Source: Diphasiastrum complanatum
Taxonomy: Eukaryota > Streptophyta > Lycopodiopsida > Lycopodiales > Lycopodiaceae
Direction: 5' to 3'
DNA: 64,000 nt
Assembly: GCA_029204225.1 (NCBI GenBank)
Contig: CM055094.1
Span: forward strand, 13,100,813 to 13,164,812
The notes beneath the pieces are model-generated. The model saw nothing but the letters and a program-made list of their open reading frames with translations. It had not been told where the DNA came from and ran no database searches. This document shows, in pieces, positions 24,311 to 34,259 of the stretch (the first letter of the stretch is position 1; each line of letters starts with the position of its first letter). Made by a program: the position numbers and the translations under genes.

Positions 24311-25128
24311 AATTAATAAAAATAAAATAATTTTTTTTTTAAGGAAAAACATTCATTACCTCATAGCAAGAAGGTAAACTCGAGGTCCCTCAATCTATGT
24401 GTAACATAGAAGATGGTCAGAGCGTATGCTAAGATCAATAGAAATTGAAGGTAGTGAATAGCAAGAGCTCCAGAGTGCAATCCGGAAAACGAACAAGCAA
24501 AGGTGACTTATGCTGGGTGATCCAACCTTAAATATTGTTTGTCTTGTATGTAGGTTCCATGGAAAGTTGATTCACCCTTAAATATTTCATGGGCTGTGGG
24601 TTGGTGCCATGTTGAGCAGTGGGTTTAGACCATAGTCCGCCGTTAGAAGGCCGACCCCTGAGAACCATGACTTCAGAATAAAAAAAACGATTTTTAGGGT
24701 TGCCAAAAAAATTTGTCTTTCAAAGCGATATTTATGACTGGATATTGTCTCACTATTTTGCGAAGCCTCGTTTGCTAATTTGCCAGGATCAAGGATCTAA
24801 AATTGCCAGGACCACCTAGAAGTCTTTGAGTTCGGAGACATAAAAAAGGCCGAATCCAATGTCGTTGCTGGCCAAGTCGACTGTTGAACCTCATATTATT
24901 AAACTATCTAAATTTGTTCTCTAACCCTAACCTTAACTTTACCTTGATTGTGACCTTAACCCTAAATCTCTCATACTACTTAAGAAAGAGTTACTACAAC
25001 TGAACTCATTGTCTACTCTTGCCTTGAAATCTTTGATTTTGTCTGATATTTCTGGTCTTATGTTTTCTATGCATTTTGGCATACCTCCAATATGTGGAAT
25101 CCATGGCCAGCATAGCTTCCCATGCCAA
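24311..25128. other. Intergenic stretch, nothing recognised
   Basis: About 800 bp without coding or terminal repeats that I can name. It ends at the first of two tandem LTR copies. CCCTAACC-like telomere-related strings near 24922-24965 are too short to be a telomeric array. Confidence 0.5.
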
Positions 25129-25790
25129 TGTTGGAGGGTTTGCGTATCCCAAGGCAACCCTAACCCTAGTTAATAAGTAAGAGGGATTTGGCACCCTGCG
25201 TGTGTAAGTCCAACTCGATGACCACATAGAGATTTGATTAATTAGAAAGTCAATAAAAGGACTTTAGGCCTTTTTGCGGGACTTTAATGTCGCAGGGCCT
25301 AAATGTCAAGTTAGTGAATAAAGTTGGGTTTCTCTCCAATTTGGATGGTTCCCACTCTTTTTTGAATTTGAATAATTAGGGAGGCAGAAATGGATCAATA
25401 GGATTCAGAGGCCAGGGTCCTCCTCTCTACTATAAAAATGGACCAACTCGAGTTCCTACACATGTTCATTTCCTCATTTCAATAAAGCAGATTGGTTCTC
25501 TTGTGCAATGGGTTGATGAATGTCTTTACTCTCTATCACTTTTCCTCCATCTCTCATGCTTTATTTGTGTTTTGCTAATTGTTGGATATGATTGTTATTG
25601 AGATTGCATGTTATTATAATTTCTATGAGGGAGAAAGGAGTTAGATTTGGATCTTCCATTCATGCTGAAATCTAAACTATATTATCGCTCTCATGGGAAC
25701 AAATCTATGCGTGACAACTAACTTCATCTCTTTGATGCTAGATTGATTAGATCTTGGATTCAGGTTAGGCAAAGAAAGAAATCCACTACA
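25129..25790 (+). mobile_element. Tandem LTR copy 1 (Tat/Athila-type)
   Basis: 662 bp beginning TGTTGGAGGGTTTGCG and ending CCACTACA. It carries a TATA box (TATAAAAATG, 25431) and a polyadenylation signal (AATAAA, 25491), as expected of an LTR. Copy 2 follows after a single C. Confidence 0.8.
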
Positions 25791-25791
25791 C

Positions 25792-26536
25792 TCTTGGAGG
25801 GTTTGCGGATCCCAAGACAACCCTAACCCTAGTTAATAAGTGAGAGAAATTTGGCACCCTATGTGTGTAAGTCCAACCCGAAGATCACATAGAGATTTGA
25901 TTAATTAAAAAGTCAATAAAAGGACTTAAGGCCTTTTTGCGGGACTTTTAATATCGTAGGGCCTAAATGTCAAGTTAGTGAATAAAGTTGGATTTCCCTC
26001 CAATTTGGATGGTTCTCACTCTTTTTTAAATTTGAATAATTAGGGAGGCAGAAATGGACCAATAGGATTTAGAGGCTAGGGTCCTCCTCTCTACTATAAA
26101 AAGGGACCAATTCGAGTTCCTACACATGTTCATTTCCTCATTGCAATAAAGCAGATTGGTTCTCTTGTGAAATGGATTGATGAATGTCCTTGCTCTCTAT
26201 CACTTTTCCTCCATCTCTCATGCTTTATTTGTGTTTTGCTAATTATTGGATCTGATTGTTATTGGGATTACATGTTATTATACTGTTTATGAGGGAGAAA
26301 GGGAGAGAGAGAAAGAGTAAGCTATCTTCATTCTGGATCTAGTGAATGAATGTAGTGTTAATGCTTAGGGTTAATGGATGTTAGAGTTAGATTTGGATCT
26401 TCCATTCATGGTGAAATATGAACTATACTATCGCTCTCATGGGAACGAATCTATGCGTGACAACTAACTTCATCTTTTTGATGCTAGATTGATTAGATCT
26501 TGGATTGAGGTTAGGCAAGGAAAGAAACCCACTACA
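25792..26536 (+). mobile_element. Tandem LTR copy 2 (Tat/Athila-type)
   Basis: 745 bp, about 93-95 percent like copy 1 by eye. It starts TCTTGGAGGG (TG changed to TC) and ends CCCACTACA. Its TATA box is at 26095. It has about 80 bp (near 26297-26380) that copy 1 lacks. A primer-binding site follows, so this copy is the 5' LTR of the leader to its right. Confidence 0.82.
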
Positions 26537-26540
26537 ATTT

Positions 26541-26558
26541 TGGCGTCGTTGCCGGGGA
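26541..26558 (+). other. Primer-binding site, tRNA-Asp type
   Basis: TGGCGTCGTTGCCGGGGA differs by one base from TGGCGCCGTTGCCGGGGA, the site found in Tat/Athila-lineage plant gypsy elements and attributed to tRNA-Asp. All other elements in the window use the tRNA-Met-type site. Confidence 0.8.
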
Positions 26559-27890
26559 GCTACGCCAATTTTTCAGTTTGCAGCATGTTTGTTGGATGGT
26601 TAGCTTGCATTAGGCATCTTGTTGTTGCATGAATAGTGTTAGATCTGCATTTAGGGTTAGTTTGGGAGTGATTTTGCTTGATTTGAGTGGATTTGCTTGT
26701 TTGAAATCTAGTTTGATTGTAGAACAGAGAAAGCTATTCAGATCACCAATCTTAAGATCCATTTGGATCTGAGATATCAGAAAAAACAACAAAAATCGAT
26801 CAAATTTGCCAGATTTTGATCAAAAGGAGCCAAAAATCGTCATCAGAGCTGATCGCTTTTTGCCCTCTTTCAGAAAATCTTTACCGAGTTGCAGACACCT
26901 TTGGTTTTGATCACAGAACCTTTAGTTTGAAGGGCGAACAATCCTTCCCACCAATGTTCCAGAAACATCAGAAAAACCTTCAAAAAATACCAAAAAATCA
27001 CCAAAGCCCTAAAAATACAGAAAAAGAACTTTCGTCTGATTCACTGAGCATAGGTGTGATTCAAATCTATCTACTGCCAGGTCGGCGAAGAATAATACCA
27101 AAAATAAAAAGTTTTTTCAGAGGATCAGTTGTCATATTACCATATTTTTGCCAAAAAAGTCTGTTTTTTGCAAAAATACCAGTATTACTCTTGATTCTTT
27201 GCCAAAATCTTTGTCGAGTTTCCTGAATATTCTATTTATAGTGAAATACTATTTTCGAGTTCGACAAACATTCTTCTTATTCAGATCATAGAAAATCTTG
27301 ATTTTTACCCTCGCTAAACTATATAAACTGTGCTTTTTTGTGTCAGAAACCTTCGTCGGATTTACCCTAGCTTTATTTGTGTCAAATTTTGAATCTGAGA
27401 ATTTGACAAAGGTTATTTCTATAGAAATTGTCATAAAAACCTGATCAAAGAGTTTTTTTTTTTCCAAAATAGCACTATTGAATATTCGCCGAGTCAATCT
27501 TCGCCTAGGGAACCTTCGCCAGTTCTATTTTTAGGTTCTGATTTTTCAGATCAAACTCTGTCAAAATTTGGATTTAATCTGATACAGTCTGATTTGGACT
27601 CTGAGAAAAATTTTACTTTTTTTTTATGGATTGATTGAATTTCAAAAAAAATTTCACAACATAGAAATTTGATTCTTGAAAAGTGGAATAGGTCTAGCAG
27701 ATCTGATCTGAGATAGTTTTTAATTGAAATATCTAGATCCAATCTCATTGTCTGCTTGATTTGAGTTTGTAGAAATAACGTAGGCGTCAGAGACAACCAT
27801 ACATTTCTCTTTATGTTGATGTTTGCATAAGAGGAGTGAGAGTTAATTTCATTCAACAAGAATGCAAAAAGATGTAGAACAATAGCGAAT
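26559..27890 (+). mobile_element. Leader of the Tat/Athila-type element, no gag found
   Basis: AT-rich leader-like sequence after the primer-binding site. Open frames at 26816-27226 (plus), 27249-27497 and 27551-27859 (minus) have no gag motif. The element is truncated before any recognisable coding region; the right limit is not defined. Confidence 0.45.
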
Positions 27891-28654
27891 CTTTATAATA
27901 AAGTTGTAGTAACAATGATTAGACCACAATACAATTGTGCTGATAAATGCGTGATCCTACTCATAGATTCAAAGCAATTGCTAAAGTTCTGAATATATAT
28001 ATCTCTCTCTATAATCACTAACTCTGAGGAGTCAGCTACTAAAAGACCCGTTCTAGTCATTTGATCTCTGTTTGATCATGCTCTAATGTATGATGACTTA
28101 TGATCTATATCATCTCTGTATCTTCAATTGCTCATTTACATTTATAGCAACTAGAATACCTTGTATTATTCTATCTTTACATTTACAAAATTGCTTAACA
28201 TTTCATTAACTGAATAATTAGAACAGTTGTTATTGGAGCACAAAGACTTAGACAGCATGTGAAAATCCTGTGTATTTCTGTAGAGTGTCGGGTCTTTTGC
28301 TTGTGCGGAATCTCATGTAAAACTGCAGTGTCAGATTTTTTGCTTGTGTAGAATCTCGTGTAAAACTACATTGTCGAGTTTTCGCCTGTGTAGAATCCCG
28401 TGTAAAACTACAGTGTTAGGTTTTTCGCATTTTTTTCAAGGCAGAAATTACATGAAAAAATATAGTGTTGCATTTTTCGCTTTTGCCGACTGTCAGAAAC
28501 TGCATGTAAAAATGCAAACTGTAGTGACAATCAGTCTAAAAATGTAGATTGTTGAAAAAACAGCTCATTTTCTGCAGGTTTCATTTGAGAGAGTAAAATT
28601 GAGAGAAATAAGAAGGGCAATTAGGAAGAGTAGGAGTAAGATTAAACTCCAACA
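27891..28654 (-). mobile_element. Copia E 3' LTR region with tandem repeats
   Basis: On the minus strand the LTR begins TGTTGGAGTTTAATC at 28654, just after a polypurine tract (AAGAGGGAG, about 28664-28655). It contains three to four diverged units of about 43-44 bp at 28290-28450 (core AATCTCGTGTAAAACTACAG). The LTR end was not fixed; 27891 is only an approximate limit. Confidence 0.55.
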
Positions 28655-28659
28655 CTCCC

Positions 28660-29390
28660 TCTTAAGCCTACTGTTATGAATCTGAACTACAATTGAGATT
28701 TATCATATCTACTAAGGTAGAATGTTTATCTCTAGACAATGGCTTTGTCAAAATATCAACCAACATAATGTCTGTATGACATTAACTTAGTACAACATCT
28801 TTATTTTGAACTTTCTCTCTAAGAAAATGGAATCGAACTTCTATGTGTTTAGTTCTAGCATGAGTACGTGGGTTCCGAGATAGAGCTATGCAGCTCGATT
28901 GTCGCACTAGAGTACTGGTGGATCGATCTGTGGGAATTGCAGATCCTACGATAGCCTTCTTAGCCAAATTATCTCCTTCACTACTGATGTAGCTGCAACA
29001 TATTCGGATTATGTGGAGGACAATGAAATGCATTTTTGCTTTCTGCTGTTCCATGAAATGGGTCCTCCTGCAGGGAAACAAATATAACCTGATGTGGATT
29101 TTCTGGTATCCACGTCTCCTGCCCAATTTGAATCTGAATATGTGATTAATGTGAGTGCAGCTTCAGTATTACCATTGTAGCTCAAAGCATAGTGCTTTGA
29201 AGCTTGAATGTACCTCAGATTTCTTTATAGAGCTTTTCAGTGCTGTAAGCGTAGATTGGACATGTATTGAGACAATGTGCTTACTGCATATGCAAGATCA
29301 GGTCGTGTGCAGACCATAAAATACATTATTGATCCTATGACGGACAGATAAGGATACCTGCACATTTCTTGTTGACATGCTAACCGCCTA
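28660..29390 (-). pseudogene. Copia E RT C-terminus and RNase H remnant
   Basis: Minus-strand Ty1/copia pol fragment. From 29390 down, across frame changes: SVIGSIMYFMVCTRPDLAYA (RT C-terminal motif), SNLRLQH, then SDSNWAGDVDTRKSTSGYIC (RNase H), and ALSRNP followed by HARTKHIEVRFHFLREKVQN near the end. Stops and shifts break it. It runs into its 3' LTR at 28654 and is cut at 29390, where a plus-strand copia gag (D) begins. Confidence 0.82.
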
Positions 29391-29394
29391 AGAA

Positions 29395-30630
29395 AAAGCT
29401 TTTGCCATTGTATCTCTAACTCTTAAAGATTCACAAATAGCTCATGTAGCTAATTGTTATAGCTCCAAAGAGGCATGGTACATTCTTACCGGTCTATACA
29501 AAACATCATATGTATCGACTTGTCTCTTCTTGAGAAAGATGTTCATGTCGCTCAAGATGAGTGAAGGGACCTCAGTCACTAATCATCTAAAAGGATTCAA
29601 ATAGCTACTCAATTAGTTAGCTGTAGTAGGTTCGCCAGTATCGAACAGAGATGCTAACATGTCTCTTCTGTCCAGTCTTCCTCTCTCTTACCACAATTTA
29701 GTATTGTTACTTAGCAATATTCCTGACCTGTCTCTACGAAAGGTGACAAAAAGCTTATTGCAGGAAGAAGTAAGAAGGAAAAGCTTATCCACGTCGAATT
29801 TGAAGACGGTCGCTCCCTATTCAAATAAGCAACAGCTCCCGAAGAAGAAATCTTTGAAGGACAGGAAGACAAAAGTTGAACAAACTGATTCAGACCAACA
29901 ATCACAACAACACAATCGACAACATCAAAAGTCTAAGACCAGACTCTTCTGCAAGTACTGCAAGAGAACCAACCACAACATCAAGGATTGTCGAGTTCTC
30001 AAGCACAACGAAGCAAAGAAGAAGATGCAGCAGGATGGAGGATCTGATTCTGCCAAAATCTCTCACGAATACCCAACACTACTAATGATACAAGATGAAC
30101 CCATTAGAGGAGCCATGGATTGGTACCTCGATTATGGTGCTTCTCAATACATGATAAGTCCTTATTCAAAGACCTCACACCAGCATTCGAAGTATGTCTA
30201 CTTCGGTGACCCAAGTGCACTACAGATTGAAGGCAAATGATCTATTCGCCTTTATCTTCCAAGTGCTAAATCGACCTTGCTCAAGGATGTACTTTATGTA
30301 CCCAAATTAACCAAAAATTGTTAGTCATCGAGTTCACTAATCAAGGCTGCAGAGCCTTGTTCAATTCAAAGCAATGTACCATTTTAGACAAGAACTATAA
30401 AGAAGTCCTCTCTACAAACAGAGAAGGTAATTTGTATATTCTGGGTCACGAATATGAACTTTCTACTAATGTGAGTACTTAAAATGCCCAATTATGGCAT
30501 TGAAGATTAGGACATCTAAGCATGAGATCAATCTTGTATATGCATCACAATAGCATGGTCAATGATTTACATGTATGTGAGATGTGCCTACTAGGCAAAC
30601 AGCCTATATCAAGATTTTCAAAGGGACAAG
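29395..30630 (+). pseudogene. Copia D gag-protease-preintegrase remnant
   Basis: Plus-strand Ty1/copia remnant. Gag starts inside the domain: LTLKDSQIAHVANCYSSKEA, KMSEGTSVTNHLKGFK, then after stops a clear frame 29659-30240 with SLLSSLPLSYHNLVLLLSNI. The zinc knuckle CKYCKRTNHNIKDC is intact (about 29950-29992). The protease reads WYLDYGASQYM, with the DSG active site changed to DYG. Pre-integrase text NAQLWH, RLGHLSMRSIL and CEMCLLGKQPISRFSKGQ follows, interrupted exactly at 30630 by the LTR of gypsy A. The 5' end is cut at about 29395 back to back with copia E. Confidence 0.85.
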
Positions 30631-31101
30631 TGTTATGTACCATAATGGTACACCCTTCAGTGACGGCCTCGCAAGGGGCATGACACAGGACTGGAGTTAT
30701 CGACATGTCTGGGTGCCACGCATCACCATCCTAGGTGGTCTTGTGTTGCCGACATGACCATTCTTGATGGGACCCACTGTGCTATGCCTATATAGTGGTG
30801 GAGTTTTCCTCTTTCCATTCACTCAGTCTACCCGGGAGTTGGTGGATGGAGAGCACGTGCATGAGCCAGGATATATCTCCAGGCCAGGAGATGTGTGCTA
30901 GGGAGAGTCGAGTGCAATGGCTGGTGGTATGGGACGCCAGTTTTCATAGGAGGCTTGACCGAGCATGATTATGTCGATTGCTCCAGAGCATGGGGAGTGG
31001 GTCAGTTGTGATCCTATAGTTGGGCGGTTACGGTGCGTCATCACTGGTAAGGGGTGTGCGGAATCTTCAAGGTAGTCGATGACCCTAGGGAGTTGTAATA
31101 G
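30631..31101 (+). mobile_element. Gypsy A 5' LTR (about 471 bp)
   Basis: Begins TGTTATGTACCATAATGG directly after copia D coding sequence and ends near GTTGTAAT before a primer-binding site. A TATATAG string near 30789 is a likely core promoter. Its first 390 bp match 17980-17582 inverted. It proves that gypsy A inserted into copia D. Confidence 0.87.
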
Positions 31102-31102
31102 T

Positions 31103-31114
31103 TGGTATCAGAAC
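31103..31114 (+). other. Primer-binding site of gypsy A
   Basis: TGGTATCAGAAC, one base from the canonical TGGTATCAGAGC, immediately after the LTR. Confidence 0.8.
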
Positions 31115-32565
31115 AGTCGATTTTCTTTTTAAGGTGCACATGTTCCCTATTTGCCTTTGTGTTCGGGTATTCCTTCATAAGGGAATGTGGTTGTTGGTTT
31201 ATCAAACCTTTGTTCAAGTTTATTCTTGAAAAGATTGGGTTTATTGCTGAGTTTGGATTTAAGTTTCTTAGCAATAGTCTTCCTTTTCTTTTGAACCTTT
31301 AAAACTTTTTTGATTCTAAAGTTTTCTTGGTTCTTTAGTTTGGAAGGAGTTTTCTTATAAACTTTGAGTTTAATTGGTAAACTTTTTTAATAAGTTCTAA
31401 TCCAAAGTTTGTTTTGTTCAAGATTTAATTCAATTATGAGCTAAGACTCTCTTTTGAATTCTTGAACCAGTTTATGTTAATTACGGTCTGCGCCAGACAA
31501 GTTTGAACTACGGGTGTCCACCCTTTGAAACAAACAAAAAAAAAAAAAAAAAACTTCACTCTCTGAAAATCGTGCAGATCTGTACGGTTTCAGAGCTGCT
31601 CAAATCTTAGCAATTTGTTTTCCAGATCGCGAGGGGGGGGGGAGAATGTTTTAATCTCTCCCTCTTAGATTTAAGCCACCTGTATAGGTGCTATCACCCT
31701 CTCTGGCAGCTGGCCGTATGCAATCTGTTTCATTAGTCTGCGGGCCCAGCATCTTCAATTTTGAAGAACTCCTATGGTATCTACAGTGAGCGCAAGTAGC
31801 GCCTCCCCTGTTTGGTGTTTTGGAAGGGGGGGGGAGGGGGGGGGGGGTTTGTTCTTGTTGATTACCTGCATAGGGAAGGTGTTGTGGTAGCGTGCTACCT
31901 TCTGATCGCGTTTGGAAGTGGGAGGATTAGTATTTTCTCCCAGTACTTTCTGGTATGTACTTTTGGGAGTGATGTGATAGGTTGGGGAGGGGAGGAAGTG
32001 CGCTTCCCCACGACCCCACTCACTCCCAATTTGATTGTAAAAACTTTTAAACCAAAGTTTTATTTATCTTAACTTTGAAAGATAAGTTGAAAAAAAAAGG
32101 GGGGAAGCAAAGTCAAGCCAATTCTTGAAGCTCTGTCTGTACAGGCCATACCTCTCCCTTTCTCCTCCTCTGTACTTGCAGATCTCCCAAGGTAGGAGAG
32201 GAGCTGCAGTACGTTGGAGTTGGAGGTGGGAGAAGGGGCCTTAACTTAATTTGATAAATCTTTGGGATCCATGGGGCCATGTGGGACCTTTAGGTGGCAC
32301 CACATGGCTAGAAAGGCCTAAAAGGGACAAATGGGGCCTTTCTTGGGCCCCACATGTCCTTTTTGCATGAGGGTGGAAAGGAGCTTTGGGGAGGGGGTAA
32401 AGAATGTATGTTCACTTCCTTTCCCTCATTCTCCCAAGTTGTTGTAGAGTGTTATTGCTCTCAAAGTGGTTATTTCTTGAGGCCTTGTGCACTAGTTTTT
32501 TCCTTTTTGCGGTTTTTACATTGTAGTTCACCGTTTTCCCTCTAGTTTTTTGCCAGTTACTCCTT
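31115..32565 (+). mobile_element. Gypsy A leader with G-runs
   Basis: About 1.45 kb of non-coding leader. Notable are G10 at 31633-31642 and a G9-A-G12 block at 31826-31847. Open frames here arise from the G runs and have no domains. Confidence 0.6.
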
Positions 32566-33420
32566 TGTCCATGCATACCCCTATGGATGAGACAAGAGCT
32601 TCAAGTCCCGTTGGGACTGATATGGAAAACATGACGTGTGGCATAAATTTAATACAACAACAAATTGTGGACATGCGCTCAAAGCATTACCGGAGAGAGG
32701 AAGGACAGACACCAAGACATGGTGTTGGTCTGGTTAGATCGATGGACGTTGCATTTCTCCATGCACGATCTACCAGATAGCTCACGTATTTCGACGGCCA
32801 TCATGTTTTTACGCGGTAAGGCGTACTCATGGTGGCAGGTTCTTAAAGTCCGATCTACTATCCCAACTACTTGGGATGACTTCTAGGTAGCCTTTAAGGC
32901 TGCCTTTATGCCTGTCTTGGACGATTTTGAATACCATCGTCGATTTGCCACATTGCAAATGGGGATGAAGCCCCTGGATGTCTATTTGCAGGACTTCCAG
33001 GAGGCTGCTTCTCGATTTTTTAACCGCATAGACGAGGTACTCCTTAAGTTGCATTTCATTTTGGGCTTGCCCAAGGAATATCAGTTGGAGGTATGCCGTA
33101 ATCAGCCACAGTCCTTAGAGGATGTTGTGCGTTTCGTTCGGATTTTTGACGATACGCACAATGTAACCTGCAAAGAACAACCAAAGCCCGAAGCCAAAGA
33201 CAAATCCTCTGCGGGTCCATCTTTTTAAAAGGGCAAGGAGCGCATGGTCGGCGAAGCTTCTCCTTCGGGGAAGAAAAAGAAACACCCTCGGTTGGAGAGA
33301 GTGGATTTCGACAAGGCCAAAAGCCACGGGCTGTGTTTCTCCTGCATTGAGAAGGGGCACCTTTCCAAGGATTGCCCGAAGAGACGGAAGAAGGGTGGCC
33401 GCTCCTTTAAGGCACCAGGT
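32566..33420 (+). pseudogene. Gypsy A gag, broken
   Basis: Probable start ATGCATACCCCTATGG at about 32571 (MHTPMDETRASSP). Across frameshifts the capsid-like region reads MDVAFLHARSTR, ISTAIMFLRGKAYSWWQVLK, a stop at about 32884, then FATLQMGMKPLDVYLQDFQE and LHFILGLPKEYQLEVCRNQP. After another stop (about 33226) comes a basic linker and a zinc knuckle CFSCIEKGHLSKDCPKRRKK (33342-33390). Gag packages element RNA. Domain order and length fit chromovirus-type gypsy elements and match the pol half at 18011-19617. Confidence 0.87.
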
Positions 33421-33466
33421 AATTTTCTATTTCTTGCATTGATGTATCTTTTAAAGATAAAACAAT

Positions 33467-33995
33467 TTGTATGAATTGTTTAATACTGCAGTGTTTGGAC
33501 CTCACGACCTCATTCGCATGAGTGGGTTCATAGGTAGCCAACCTGTGAGTGTTCTCTTTAATGATGGTTCTACGCATAATTTTATTAATGCTAAGTTGGT
33601 GCAGAAGCTGCAGTTGGCAACCGCATCAAGTGACCACAAGTACGTGGTTAGGATGGCAGCTAGGGGAGAGCAGCAGGTCTGGGACCATTTTGTCTCCCAC
33701 GTGCCATTGAAGATTCAAGACTATGTAGATAGTTTGTCTTTTCATGTCATGAATCTAGATAAGGTGGAAGTAATCCTAGGAAAAGAGTGGTTTTTGCTAG
33801 GAATGAGTCCTTAAAGAAAGACTATGTATCTCATTGTATTTCTTTCTTACATAATGACTCATGGGTTTGTCTTAAAGGCGATGAGCCTAATCTACCTTTT
33901 GTAACTGCTCATGAAACGAATCAATGTATTTTGAATTTTGAGTATTTTTCGTATTTATGTTATGTGAAAGATGAATCATGCATAGACGCTTTTAG
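33467..33995 (+). pseudogene. Gypsy A protease to pre-RT segment, active site lost
   Basis: Retropepsin-like domain: FIGSQPVSVLFNDGSTHNFI then AKLVQKLQL; the catalytic Asp-Ser-Gly has become Asn-Asp-Gly, so it cannot cleave. It continues LKIQDYVDSLSFHVMNLDKV and EVILGKEWFLL, then in a shifted frame KGDEPNLPFVTAHETNQ and DESCIDAFR. It stops at 33995 at the copia J target duplication. The next part of the same polyprotein, starting before [15 protein letters not shown], lies at 19617 and below on the minus strand. Confidence 0.87.
33991..33995. other. Target-site duplication of copia J, right copy
   Basis: TTTAG, the reverse complement of CTAAA at 19613-19617. It abuts the outer edge of the inverted copia LTR at 33996. 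Confidence 0.8.
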
Positions 33996-34249
33996 AGTTA
34001 AGAAAACACAGTTTAAACACCCGACCGGATCAATCACCACAGCACAACATCAAGTGCAACAAGACAAGACAACAGAATAGCTCACCTCAAACTGTATATA
34101 CAACTTATCAGCAAGTACAAAGATAAAGTTGCTTAAAAGCACTCAAAGGGCTCGTAAAATAAAGACGACCCAATAATTCTAAAACTAAGCACCTGTGGTG
34201 CCGTTGAAATAAGAAAGCACTGTATAAGTCTATCATTGCTATTTTAACT
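33996..34249 (-). mobile_element. Copia J 3' LTR (254 bp)
   Basis: Minus-strand LTR starting AGTTAAAATAGC at 34249 and ending TTCTTAACT at 33996. It equals the length of the plus-strand LTR at 19618-19871 and is highly similar to it. A polypurine tract (TGAGGGAGAG, 34259-34250 minus) precedes it. Confidence 0.9.
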
Positions 34250-34259
34250 CTCTCCCTCA

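Noticed and set aside
24922-24965. Interstitial telomere repeat (CCCTAACC strings)
   Set aside because: Only a few imperfect units with differing spacing; similar CCCTAACCCTAG strings belong to the nearby LTRs (25157, 25825).
26816-27226. 136-codon frame after the tRNA-Asp-type primer-binding site as a gag gene
   Set aside because: It lacks a capsid-like region or zinc knuckle and is Ser/Lys/Phe-biased; probably leader sequence.
31812-32072. 86-codon plus-strand frame starting MVFWKGGGGGGG
   Set aside because: It arises from the G-run in the gypsy A leader and has no domain.
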